From positions 1-64,000 of the forward strand of contig CAYTIH010000002.1 in the NCBI GenBank assembly GCA_964437825.1: a stretch of DNA of 64,000 nucleotides, written 5' to 3'. The notes beneath the pieces were generated by a model that saw only the letters and a program-made list of their open reading frames with translations, was not told where the DNA came from and made no database searches. This document shows, piece after piece, positions 1-8,078 of the stretch. Position 1 is the first letter of the stretch, and every line of letters begins with the position of its first letter. Position numbers and translations under genes: made by a program. The stretch is from JBJFCE01 sp964437825. Its GTDB lineage: Bacteria > Bacillota > Clostridia > Lachnospirales > Lachnospiraceae.

Positions 1-68
1 GATTTAACAAACTGCCCTTTTGCACATTTGTGTCAAAGTTTCGGGTTTAGACGGGACTTCATGTATCA

Positions 69-1697
69 TTGATTGGAATGGGGTTATACAGGCTGCTTGC
101 AAGGCTTCGCATTCCGCACAGGTTCAATATGGGGATCTGCATTTTGTTTATGGTGCTGTATGGGATGATGACAGGAATGAGTCAATCCGCATGCCGGGCG
201 ATTTTAATGTTTGCCATCAGTTTAAATGCAAAAAGAGTCGGAAGAACTTATGATATGCTGACGGCCTTAGCGGTAGCGGCGGTATGCCTTTTGCTGGAAC
301 AGCCCCGCTATGTTTATCAGGCCGGGTTTCAGCTGTCATTCGGAGCGGTTATGGGAATGGCATGCCTGGAGCCGGCAATGGAGCAGATTTTCGGAAAGGG
401 AGGAAAGGGGATCGGCGGGCGGGCCCGCAGGAGCGTTTATGTCAGTTTGTCCATTCAGCTGGTGACATTTCCGGTACTGCTTTATCATTATTACGAATAT
501 TCGCTGTATTCCATGTGGCTGAACTTTCTGGTACTGCCGACGGTAGGCGTGGTAGTGGGGAGCGGTCTGATGATTCTTCTATGCGCAGGAATGTCAAAAT
601 GGCTCGTCAGGATCCCCGCAGCCGTATGCAGCCTTCTTTTATGGGGCTATAGAAACGGAGGCGGAATTCTGATCCGGCTGCCCGGCGCCGTTTGGATTGT
701 CGGCAGACCCAAAGCCTGTCAGCTGGTCCTATATGCGGCGGGGATAGCGGGATTTCTGTTACTTTCCTTAGGAGCGGGAAGACGGGAGGCAGGAGCAGGC
801 GGCCGGCGGTGTTTTTCATGGATCTATGCAAAAAAATTCAGAACCTATATTATCGGTATTTTTGGAATTTTATGTTCGGTTCTGGTTCTGACAGCTTCTG
901 TAAAACAGGGAATGACGGTTACGCTGCTGGACGTGGGGCAGGGAGACGGCGCCTGTATCGAAGTGCAAAGCGGACATGCGGTGCTGATCGATTGCGGAAG
1001 CTCAGACCAGTCCGGGCTGGCGGAGTACCGGCTTGAGCCGTTTTTGAAAAGCAGAGGGATTCATACACTGGATGCCGTATTTCTGTCCCATTTGGACAGC
1101 GATCATACCAGCGGTGTTTTGGGTCTGTTATCCGATACCCAGAGCGGAATCAGGATACGGAAACTGATTCTGTCCCAAGCGCTGCCCAGGGATGATGCGT
1201 GGCGGAATATGACGGAGGCGGCAGCGAAAGCAAACGTGGAGCTTTGTTATATGTGCGAAGGAGATTCCTATTATAACGGAAAAATGTCGATTCGCTGCCT
1301 GTATCCCGCGGAGAATGCGGACGGTTCGGATGACCGGAATGCGTTGTCCATGATTCTGCTTTTGGAGTATGGCTCCTTTCAGGCCGTATTTACGGGGGAT
1401 GCGGATGAGGCGGGCGAACTTCAGGCACTGTCGCAGCTGGCACAGCCGGAGGTATGTGATCTTTTAAAAATAGGTCATCATGGATCGGCAAGCTCCAGTT
1501 CGCAGCGCTTTCTGGAGGCGCTCAGTCCCGAAGTTGCGGTAATATCATGCGGACGGAATAATATGTACGGACATCCTTCGGCACAGACATTGGAACGTCT
1601 GGAGGCGCAGAAAATCACATACCTGACCACTATGGAACACGGCGCCGTTACGATCCGGACGGACGGCAAACGCTATACGGTAGAAACCTTTCGATAA
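69..1697 (+). CDS. comEC: ComEC/Rec2-type DNA uptake protein, 3' part
   Basis: This is the C-terminal part of the competence channel protein that carries single-stranded DNA across the membrane. The visible part has several hydrophobic segments of the Competence domain (to about residue 270), then a metallo-beta-lactamase-like domain with DVGQGDG (about 287), SHLDSDH (about 340) and GHHGSASS (about 468). The frame is open back to base 51 (TGLHVSLIGM, a family hallmark) but is closed by TAG at 48-50. The expected upstream motif partly reappears in another frame (HICVKVSGL at 23-49), so the frame is disrupted near base 50. This could be sequence error at a contig edge or a real lesion. The TTG at 69 is only the first start-like codon, not a true N-terminus. 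holA follows, as is common in Firmicutes. Confidence 0.9.
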   Translation: MIGMGLYRLLARLRIPHRFNMGICILFMVLYGMMTGMSQSACRAILMFAISLNAKRVGRTYDMLTALAVAAVCLLLEQPRYVYQAGFQLSFGAVMGMACLEPAMEQIFGKGGKGIGGRARRSVYVSLSIQLVTFPVLLYHYYEYSLYSMWLNFLVLPTVGVVVGSGLMILLCAGMSKWLVRIPAAVCSLLLWGYRNGGGILIRLPGAVWIVGRPKACQLVLYAAGIAGFLLLSLGAGRREAGAGGRRCFSWIYAKKFRTYIIGIFGILCSVLVLTASVKQGMTVTLLDVGQGDGACIEVQSGHAVLIDCGSSDQSGLAEYRLEPFLKSRGIHTLDAVFLSHLDSDHTSGVLGLLSDTQSGIRIRKLILSQALPRDDAWRNMTEAAAKANVELCYMCEGDSYYNGKMSIRCLYPAENADGSDDRNALSMILLLEYGSFQAVFTGDADEAGELQALSQLAQPEVCDLLKIGHHGSASSSSQRFLEALSPEVAVISCGRNNMYGHPSAQTLERLEAQKITYLTTMEHGAVTIRTDGKRYTVETFR

Positions 1698-1754
1698 GAT
1701 TAGTTTAATAAGCTTAGTTCCATAAGCCCAGCACAAAAGTTTAGGGTGATAAAG

Positions 1755-1980
1755 TCTTGCGAGTATGATATAATAAGCGCAAAAGAAAAACAAGCGGCGC
1801 GAAGCGGCATTTGTTTTTCTTGCGCTATTAACGAGCAGGCAGTCTGCAAAGCAGACGATAAAGCACCGAAGGTGCGGGCTTGCGAGTATGATACAATGAG
1901 AGCGCAAAAGAAAAACAAGCGGCGCGAAGCCCGTGAACGAAGGAGCGTCAGCTCTTTCGTTCACACTGCAAGTATAATGT
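1755..1980 (+). repeat. dispersed intergenic repeat R1, copy 1 (about 1.4 units)
   Basis: The unit starts CTTGCGAGTATGATATAATA (1756) and runs about 123 bases until CTTGCGAGTATGATACAAT returns at 1879, followed by a second, partial unit to 1931. Inside are a 16-bp stem (AGCGCAA, GAAAAACAA pairing with TTGTTTTTC, TTGCGCT), GTCTGC-AAA-GCAGAC and GCACC-GAA-GGTGC. A further hairpin (GTGAACGAA ... TTCGTTCAC) lies at 1931-1963, then AGTATAAT at 1971. The other copy is at about 25.2 kb. Each unit carries TGATATAAT or TGATACAAT, which reads as an extended -10 box pointing at the downstream gene. This fills the gap between comEC and holA; no gene is seen here. Confidence 0.85.
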
Positions 1981-2010
1981 CGGATAAAATTGAGAAATAA
2001 GGAATTTGGC

Positions 2011-3000
2011 ATGCGAACAATTCTCGAAGATATCAAGAATAACAGCTTTAAGCAGATGTATCTTCTGTATGGTGAAGAAGCTTATTTAAAAAATCAATAT
2101 AGAGGCAAGCTGCTTTCCGCATTGGTTCCGGAAGGCGATACCATGAATCTGAATATTTATGAGGATTCGGATGTGCCGGTCAAAGAGATCATCGATCTGG
2201 CTGAGACGATGCCTTTTTTTGCAGAGCACAGAGTTATTGTCATGAACAACAGCGGACTGTTTAAGAAAGGCGGAGAAGAGCTGGCAGAGTATTTGGAAAC
2301 TATGCCGGAAACAACCATGTTTCTGTTCACCGAGAAAGAGGTGGATAAACGCAGTAAAATATTTAAAACGGTCAGGGAGCGCGGCCGTGTTGTAGAATTT
2401 CCGGCACAGGATGAGGAAACACTGCAAAAGTGGATTCTGGGCATGCTGAAAAAAGAAAATAAAAGTATTACAAAGCAGACCATGCTGTTTTTCTTGGAAA
2501 AGACCGGTACGGATATGGAAAATATCTGCCGGGAACTGGAAAAGCTTATCTGCTATACAATGGGTCGGGACGTTATTACGTCTGAGGATGTGGCGGCTGT
2601 ATGCACCACGAGAATTACCAGCCAGATTTTTGACATGGTTGGTGCAGTGGTAGACAAAAAGCAGAAGCGGGCATTGGAGCTTTATTATGATTTGCTGACA
2701 TTAAAGGAACCGCCTATGAGAATCCTGTTTTTAATTGCCAGACAGTTTAATCTGCTTCTTCAGGTAAAAGAATTAAAACAGAAGGGCGCCGATCAACGCC
2801 AGATCGGAGAAAAGGTCGGTCTGCCGCCTTTTATTGCCGGAAAATATGTGGCGCAGGCAGCGGGCTTTTCAAGGGAGGAGCTGAGAAGGGCGCTGGATGA
2901 GTGCATAGACAGTGAGGAAGCGGTCAAAACAGGAAGAATGAACGATATAATGAGTGTGGAAATACTGATTGTGAAGTACAGCAGTAAAAAAGGAGCGTAA
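2011..3000 (+). CDS. holA: DNA polymerase III delta subunit
   Basis: This is the clamp-loader delta subunit, which opens the beta clamp during replication. The 329-residue protein starts MRTILEDIKNNSFKQMYLLY and has LLYGEEAYLKNQYR near residue 20, the usual N-terminal signature. An AAA+-like helical middle and a helical C-terminal collar follow (FLIARQFNLLLQVKEL near 250). I chose ATG 2011 because AAGGAA sits 7 bases upstream and the family starts there; the open frame extends to TTG 1990. Length fits the family. The gene lies downstream of repeat R1, whose terminal AGTATAAT may be its -10 box. Confidence 0.93.
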   Translation: MRTILEDIKNNSFKQMYLLYGEEAYLKNQYRGKLLSALVPEGDTMNLNIYEDSDVPVKEIIDLAETMPFFAEHRVIVMNNSGLFKKGGEELAEYLETMPETTMFLFTEKEVDKRSKIFKTVRERGRVVEFPAQDEETLQKWILGMLKKENKSITKQTMLFFLEKTGTDMENICRELEKLICYTMGRDVITSEDVAAVCTTRITSQIFDMVGAVVDKKQKRALELYYDLLTLKEPPMRILFLIARQFNLLLQVKELKQKGADQRQIGEKVGLPPFIAGKYVAQAAGFSREELRRALDECIDSEEAVKTGRMNDIMSVEILIVKYSSKKGA

Positions 3001-3048
3001 AGTTCTGAAATATTATGATTTTGTGTTATAAAATTCGCTTTCGGAAGG

Positions 3049-3077
3049 TTGCTATTTTTTTTCAGATATAATATAAT
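3049..3077 (+). promoter_or_regulatory. sigma-A-type promoter for the FlaG/flagellin-like pair
   Basis: TTGCTA (3049-3054), 17-base spacer, TATAAT (3072-3077), about 40 bases before the FlaG-like start. It is a housekeeping promoter rather than a sigma-D flagellar one. Confidence 0.6.
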
Positions 3078-3119
3078 TTTAATAGGAGCAATGTCCACAT
3101 GACACATGGAGGTGTGTGT

Positions 3120-3749
3120 ATGGAGATAGCAAAGGTATATCATGAGACACAACTTTATCAAGGAGCGGCTGAAAAAACAACAGTAGGAAAGCCGCAGACG
3201 GTGAGTTCCTCTAAAATAGCGGAGGGAAATTCACATGCTGAGCTTGCTCAAAAGTCCAACACGGAATCAGGCGCTGCAAAGGATTTACTGCCTGAGAAGG
3301 AAGCAATTACGGCAGGGGAGCGTTTTTCTGATAACAATGAGCTGAAGGAAAGAGAGCTGCTGTCAGGAGAAGAAGCGCGGACTAAGTCAGAAACGCCTTT
3401 GGGAAAAGAGGCTTTAGCTGAAAAAGAACGTCTGGCCGGAACAGAACGCTTATCCGTAAATGCTCAGAAGGATAAAGAGAAAGCTGTAAAAGAGCTGTCA
3501 AAGGAAGAAACTGTCAGTCCTTATGACCGGATTATGGCGCAAAAAGCCATGGACAATGCCAAGGAACGGCTCAAGAGCATGGGTAAATCAGCGCAGTTTG
3601 CATACAATGATGACATCAATCGCTATACGATTACGATCATGGATAAAGATCGTAAAGAGATTGTGAAAGAAATTCCGAGTGAGCAAATACAGAAAATGAT
3701 AGAGCATCTTCATACCATGCGGGGTATGATGCTGGATGAAGGAATCTGA
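3120..3749 (+). CDS. FlaG-like protein
   Basis: A 209-residue protein whose last about 70 residues resemble FlaG, a flagellar filament-associated protein: QFAYNDDINRYTITIMDK, then KEIVKEIPSEQIQKMIEHLH. The first 135 residues are highly charged, rich in Glu, Lys and Ala, with no membrane segment and a likely disordered or helical character. ATG 3120 has GGAGG (3108-3112) 7 bases upstream; an in-frame ATG at 3099 is less likely. The neighbour 17 bases downstream is flagellin-like, which supports the assignment. No other flagellar gene lies in the window, so whether it serves a flagellum is open. Confidence 0.65.
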   Translation: MEIAKVYHETQLYQGAAEKTTVGKPQTVSSSKIAEGNSHAELAQKSNTESGAAKDLLPEKEAITAGERFSDNNELKERELLSGEEARTKSETPLGKEALAEKERLAGTERLSVNAQKDKEKAVKELSKEETVSPYDRIMAQKAMDNAKERLKSMGKSAQFAYNDDINRYTITIMDKDRKEIVKEIPSEQIQKMIEHLHTMRGMMLDEGI

Positions 3750-3766
3750 AAGGAGCTGTGAGGCAT

Positions 3767-4522
3767 ATGAGAATAAGCGGGGTTACAGGATACAGTAACG
3801 TTAATTACGGAACGATTTCCAGCGGCAAAAGGATTAACAGCGCAGCGGATGATGCGGCTGGCTTAACTCAGGTACAGAAGCTTGAAAGTCAGAGCAACGG
3901 AATGAATGCAGGGGCTGCCAACGCCAAGGATGGAATCAGCCTGACCAAAGTTGCAGACGGCGCCCTTTCCGGTATTCATGATTATTTACAGTCCATCAGA
4001 CAGGCAAGTGTAAAGGCCTCAAACGGACTCATGACATCTTCCGATAAGCAGGCAATTCAGAAGGAAATTGACGGATATCTGAAGGGCATCAGTGATATTG
4101 CAGGCAGTACCACCTTCAATACCAAGAATGTTTTAAACGGCGAAAATTCCCTTAGTATGGCAGTAAATCCGGATGGCAGCGGTCCGGATATCAAGACAGG
4201 GGACGCGACTCTGAAAGCGCTTGGAATTGACGGATACAATGTCACAGGCAAATTCGATATCAGCCGGATTGATAAAGCGATTGATATGGTAAGCTCTGCC
4301 AGAAGCAGCATGGGGTCCGGTGCCAATGCCCTGGAGCATGCCTACAATTACAATATGAATGCTTCAGAGAATCTGATCGGGTCAGAAAGCCGTCTTGAGG
4401 ATCTGGATCTTCCTAAGATGATTTCCGAGCAGAAAAAGAATGAGGTATTGGAGGAGTACAAGAATATGATGATTCGCAATCAGATGGAAGAGGAATCCCT
4501 GGTTACGAAGATGTTAAAATAA
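3767..4522 (+). CDS. short flagellin-like protein
   Basis: A 251-residue protein with flagellin ends and no variable central domain. SSGKRINSAADDAAGLTQVQ and NAKDGISLTKVADGALSGIH match the conserved N-terminal helix region; SENLIGSESRLEDLDLPKMI matches the C-terminal D1/D0 region. Two oddities stand out. About 13 residues of the usual N-terminal D0 helix are missing between MRI and ISSGKRIN. The C-terminus ends in a charged EESLVTKMLK instead of the usual ANQ..VLSLL packing helix. ATG 3767 is preferred to GTG 3758 because flagellins begin MRI/MKI. It follows the FlaG-like gene directly. It may be a filament subunit variant or a secreted relative that does not polymerise. Confidence 0.8.
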   Translation: MRISGVTGYSNVNYGTISSGKRINSAADDAAGLTQVQKLESQSNGMNAGAANAKDGISLTKVADGALSGIHDYLQSIRQASVKASNGLMTSSDKQAIQKEIDGYLKGISDIAGSTTFNTKNVLNGENSLSMAVNPDGSGPDIKTGDATLKALGIDGYNVTGKFDISRIDKAIDMVSSARSSMGSGANALEHAYNYNMNASENLIGSESRLEDLDLPKMISEQKKNEVLEEYKNMMIRNQMEEESLVTKMLK

Positions 4523-4607
4523 TGAGCCGGGTGGTTAGCAGATCGTGTCAGTTATCGGAATGATCATGCGGCATCATGGAAAGCAAAGAAAGAAGGAATT
4601 ACAGAAA

Positions 4608-5054
4608 ATGAGTATGATCGACAAGGTAAGAGCGGAAATGGTAACGGCGATGAAAAATCATGACAAGGACAGAAAAGAGTCCCTGTCCATGCTGTTATCC
4701 GCTCTGAAAAATAAGGCAATTGATAAAAGAGAGGATCTGACTGAGGCTGAGGAATTCGAGGTTGTAAAAAAAGAACTGAAACAGACGAAAGAGACCATGG
4801 AAGTTGCGCCTGCGGACAGAACCGATATTATCGATCAATGTAAAGCCAGAATTGCAGTTTTAAGTGAGTTTGCGCCGGAGGAGATGAGCGAAGAGGAGAT
4901 CAGAAAGACGATTGCCGATGTGATTGTATCTCTTGGCATTGAAAATCCCTCTGCTAGGGATAAGGGAAAGGTGATGAAGGAACTGATGCCTAAGGTAAAG
5001 GGAAGAGCCGATGGTGCAGTAGTGAACCGTATTGTGGGAGAGATTCTGAAATAA
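4608..5054 (+). CDS. GatB/YqeY family protein
   Basis: A 148-residue soluble protein of the YqeY family, which shares its fold with the C-terminal tRNA-binding tail domain of the GatB amidotransferase subunit. Its exact role is unsettled. Visible marks are MKNHDKDRKESLSMLLSALK near the N-terminus and ENPSARDKGKVMKELMPKVK, RADGAVVNRIVGEIL at the end. ATG 4608 is preceded by AAGGA 10 bases upstream and matches the family start; the frame is open to 4545. A terminator follows within 30 bases, so it closes this unit. Confidence 0.88.
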   Translation: MSMIDKVRAEMVTAMKNHDKDRKESLSMLLSALKNKAIDKREDLTEAEEFEVVKKELKQTKETMEVAPADRTDIIDQCKARIAVLSEFAPEEMSEEEIRKTIADVIVSLGIENPSARDKGKVMKELMPKVKGRADGAVVNRIVGEILK

Positions 5055-5080
5055 TTTCCGAAAATGATAGAAAAAATAGG

Positions 5081-5111
5081 GGGTATGGCTGCATAGTCAT
5101 ACCCTGTTTTT
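5081..5111 (+). terminator. Rho-independent terminator after the YqeY-family gene
   Basis: GGGTATG (5081-5087) pairs with CATACCC (5098-5104); a T-rich run follows to 5111. Confidence 0.85.
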
Positions 5112-5154
5112 GGGTTATCGTTTAGAGGATGTGAAAGCGTTTCCGCATTTCCTA

Positions 5155-5206
5155 TTGACAAACTGAAAAATAGGAAATAATATAAATCCTAGAAAGATAC
5201 TAGGAT
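5155..5206 (+). promoter_or_regulatory. promoter and palindromic operator of the isc genes
   Basis: TTGACA (5155-5160), 17-base spacer, TAATAT (5178-5183). Immediately downstream is a perfect inverted repeat ATCCTAG-N7-CTAGGAT (5186-5206) over the expected start of transcription. Position and gene content suggest an operator for an Rrf2/IscR-type iron-sulfur regulator. That link is inference; no such regulator gene is in the window. Confidence 0.65.
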
Positions 5207-5219
5207 AAGGAGGCTGAAC

Positions 5220-6428
5220 ATGAGTTCATATATAGAAGAAAAAGTAATTTATGCGGATAATGCGGCTACAACGAGGATGAGTCAGACGGCGCTTCAGGTG
5301 ATGACGGAATGCATGCACAATATCTACGGCAACCCGTCCAGTCTGCACCGCACAGGTCAGCTTGCGGCGGAAAAGCTGCAGGAAGCAAGGGAGACGGTTG
5401 CGGCCTGCCTGAATGCCAAACCGGCAGAGATTTATTTTACCTCCGGCGGAAGCGAGGCGGATAATCAGGCAATATTGTCTGCAGCAAGGTTTGGAGCGAG
5501 AAAAAATAAGAAGCATATCATATCGTCCAAGTTCGAGCATCATGCGGTGCTGCATACCCTGGATAAGCTTGCAAAAGAAGGCTTTGAAATCACGCTGCTT
5601 GACGTTTATGAAGACGGAGTCGTGCGTTTGTCAGATGTGGAAAAAGCACTTCGGGAGGATACGGCTTTAGTAACGATTATGGCAGCCAATAACGAGGTTG
5701 GTACGATTCAGCCGATTCAGGAGATCGGAAAGCTCTGCCATGAAAAGGGCGTCTTATTCCATACGGATGCGGTTCAGGCCGTCGGACATATTCCTGTGGA
5801 TGTGGAAGAAATGAACGTGGACTTTTTGTCTCTGTCGGCACACAAATTCCATGGACCGAAGGGCGTAGGCGTGCTGTATGCCAGAAAGGGCGTTGTACTG
5901 ACAAATGTGATTGAGGGCGGTGCACAGGAACGCGGAAAGCGTGCCGGAACGGAGAATATCCCTGCGATTGTAGCTATGGCGGCGGCAATGAAGGAAAGCA
6001 TTGACCATTTGGAAGAAAACAGTGAATATGTCAGAAAGCTTCGGGACAAGCTGATTGCAGGTTTATCTGCCGTTGCGCATTCCAAACTGAACGGTGATCC
6101 CGTAAACAGACTTCCGGGCAATGTTAATTTCTGCTTTGAAGGAATCGAGGGAGAGTCCCTGCTGTTATTACTTGACAGGAAAGGAATTGAAGCTTCCTCA
6201 GGGTCAGCCTGCACATCAGGATCCTTGGATCCCAGTCATGTGCTGCTGGCGCTTGGGCTTCCGCATGAGGTTGCGCATGGCTCCCTGCGGCTGACTATTT
6301 GTGAGGAAAACACAGAGGAAGATGTGGATGCCATTATTCGTGAGGTTCCCAAAGTGGTGGAATATTTGAGGAATATGTCACCGGTATGGGATGAGCTTGA
6401 GAAAGGAGAACGGAAACATGTTATATAG
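5220..6428 (+). CDS. iscS: cysteine desulfurase
   Basis: A PLP enzyme that removes sulfur from cysteine as an enzyme-bound persulfide and passes it to scaffold IscU and to tRNA-thiolation enzymes. At 402 residues it has the family length. Visible are YADNAATTR near the N-terminus, FTSGGSEADN (PLP-phosphate loop), HTDAVQAVGH, the PLP lysine in SAHKFHG (K209) and the persulfide cysteine in SGSACTSG (C331). ATG 5220 follows AAGGAGG. It overlaps iscU by 11 bases and mnmA follows, so the three form a sulfur-delivery operon. Confidence 0.96.
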   Translation: MSSYIEEKVIYADNAATTRMSQTALQVMTECMHNIYGNPSSLHRTGQLAAEKLQEARETVAACLNAKPAEIYFTSGGSEADNQAILSAARFGARKNKKHIISSKFEHHAVLHTLDKLAKEGFEITLLDVYEDGVVRLSDVEKALREDTALVTIMAANNEVGTIQPIQEIGKLCHEKGVLFHTDAVQAVGHIPVDVEEMNVDFLSLSAHKFHGPKGVGVLYARKGVVLTNVIEGGAQERGKRAGTENIPAIVAMAAAMKESIDHLEENSEYVRKLRDKLIAGLSAVAHSKLNGDPVNRLPGNVNFCFEGIEGESLLLLLDRKGIEASSGSACTSGSLDPSHVLLALGLPHEVAHGSLRLTICEENTEEDVDAIIREVPKVVEYLRNMSPVWDELEKGERKHVI

Positions 6429-6858
6429 TGAAAAAGTAATGGATCATTTTGAAAATCCGAGAAACGTGGGAAAGCTGGAAGATGCTGACGGAATCGGGGA
6501 AGTCGGAAATGCAAAATGCGGCGATATCATGAGAATGTATATTAAAGTGGAGAACAACATTATAACCGATGTAAAATTCAATACATTCGGGTGCGGCTCT
6601 GCAATTGCAACGAGCTCTATAGCAACGGAAATGATCAAAGGAAAGACGTTAGAAGAAGCATTGACATTATCCAACAAAGCGGTAGTGGAAGCCTTGGACG
6701 GACTTCCGGCACACAAAATTCACTGTTCCGTTTTAGCGGAGGAAGCGGTTCGGGCTGCGATACAGGATTATTATGAAAAGCACGGAATTCCTTATGACAA
6801 AGAACAGTTTTGCAACTTTGACTGCGAAGCATGTCATGCGGAGGACGTTCATGCGTAG
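6418..6858 (+). CDS. iscU: iron-sulfur cluster scaffold protein
   Basis: Scaffold on which [Fe-S] clusters are assembled with sulfur from IscS. The 146-residue protein starts MLYSEKVMDHFENPRNVGKL, a classic IscU/NifU N-terminus. The three ligand cysteines are visible in GNAKCGD, FGCGSA and IHCSVLAEEA. The C-terminus has an extra pair, FDCEACHAE, typical of clostridial homologues. ATG 6418 has AAGGAG 9 bases upstream and overlaps the iscS end; the frame is open to 6391 but that part is not IscU-like. Confidence 0.96.
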   Translation: MLYSEKVMDHFENPRNVGKLEDADGIGEVGNAKCGDIMRMYIKVENNIITDVKFNTFGCGSAIATSSIATEMIKGKTLEEALTLSNKAVVEALDGLPAHKIHCSVLAEEAVRAAIQDYYEKHGIPYDKEQFCNFDCEACHAEDVHA

Positions 6859-7972
6859 CTCTGAAAAAGTGCTGGTAGCTATGAGCGGAGGCGTGGATTC
6901 ATCCACCTCCGCTTTTTTACTGATTCATCAGGGCTGCGAGTGCATGGGAGCAACAATGAAATTAATTCATAATGGCCTGGCGGTCCCGGACAGCGCTCCG
7001 GAAGGAGGGAAAACCTGCTGCTCACTTGATGATGTGGAGGATGCCAGAGCGGTGGCCAGAAAGCTGAATATACCATACTACGTTTTTAATTTCACAGATG
7101 ATTTTGAAGAAAAAGTAATTCGCCCCTTTGTACGTGAGTACCAGCAGGGAAGAACACCCAATCCCTGCATAGAATGTAACCGCTATCTGAAATTTGACCA
7201 TTTGCTCAGACGCGCAAAGGAGCTTGGCTATGATAAGATTGCAACCGGACATTATGCCAGGATAGAGTACCGGGAGGACACCGGCAGATATTGCCTGAAA
7301 AAGGCCAAAGACACTGCAAAAGATCAGAGCTATGTGCTGTATAGCCTGACGCAGGAAGAACTTGCGCACACGTATTTTCCGTTGGGAAATTACAGCAAGA
7401 AAGAGGTTCGTGAGATTGCGGAAAAGGCGGGACTGATCAATGCAGGAAAGCATGACAGTCAGGACATTTGCTTTGTACCGGATGGGGATTATGCCGGATT
7501 TTTGAAGCGGTATTTAGGGGATGAGCATGCAGCAGGATTGACGGAGGGTGAATTTGTAGACAGCAGCGGAAACGTTCTCGGAATGCATAAGGGAATTTGT
7601 CATTACACGATCGGACAGCGCAAGGGACTCGGAATTTCGGGACAGAATCCATATTATGTCTGTAATATCGATCCTGACAAAAATCAGGTAATTCTGGGAA
7701 ATAATGAGGATTTGTTTCGTAAAAGACTGGTTGCGGAAAATTTCAACTGGATATCCATGGATCAGTCCATGGATCCTGCACAGAATGAAAAAATCAGATG
7801 CACGGCCAAAATCAGATACCGCCATCAGGAGGCGCCGGCTTTTGCAACAAGACTTCCTGACGGAAGGGTGGAAGTGATTTTTGATGAGCCGCAGAGGGCC
7901 ATTACTAAGGGTCAGGCTGTGGTACTGTATGATGGAGAATATGTGCTTGGCGGCGGCGTCATATGTGAATAA
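6851..7972 (+). CDS. mnmA: tRNA-specific 2-thiouridylase
   Basis: Adds sulfur to U34 of Lys, Glu and Gln tRNAs, using sulfur relayed from a desulfurase. The 373-residue protein has the PP-loop SGGVDSS (12-18), catalytic cysteine in PNPCIECN (C106), KDQSYVLY, the second cysteine in SQDICFVPDG (about 207) and HYTIGQRKGLGI. ATG 6851 has GGAGG 6 bases upstream and overlaps iscU by 8 bases; the frame is open further up but inside iscU. Its position right behind iscS-iscU argues that it is supplied by this IscS. Confidence 0.96.
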   Translation: MRSSEKVLVAMSGGVDSSTSAFLLIHQGCECMGATMKLIHNGLAVPDSAPEGGKTCCSLDDVEDARAVARKLNIPYYVFNFTDDFEEKVIRPFVREYQQGRTPNPCIECNRYLKFDHLLRRAKELGYDKIATGHYARIEYREDTGRYCLKKAKDTAKDQSYVLYSLTQEELAHTYFPLGNYSKKEVREIAEKAGLINAGKHDSQDICFVPDGDYAGFLKRYLGDEHAAGLTEGEFVDSSGNVLGMHKGICHYTIGQRKGLGISGQNPYYVCNIDPDKNQVILGNNEDLFRKRLVAENFNWISMDQSMDPAQNEKIRCTAKIRYRHQEAPAFATRLPDGRVEVIFDEPQRAITKGQAVVLYDGEYVLGGGVICE

Positions 7973-8078
7973 AGAAAAACCGTCGGGCAGCTCCAAAACG
8001 TTAAAGCTTATGAGAAGATACCGAAAGTGTATGAAGCTTTGGGGATATCTGCCAAGTGAAAAAGAAAGGACAGCGGGC

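Noticed and set aside
1545..2036. Long minus-strand open frames over repeat R1 here and at 25274-25555
   Set aside because: They share the same peptide only because the DNA repeat is shared; there is no ribosome binding site and they run antisense to the repeat hairpins.
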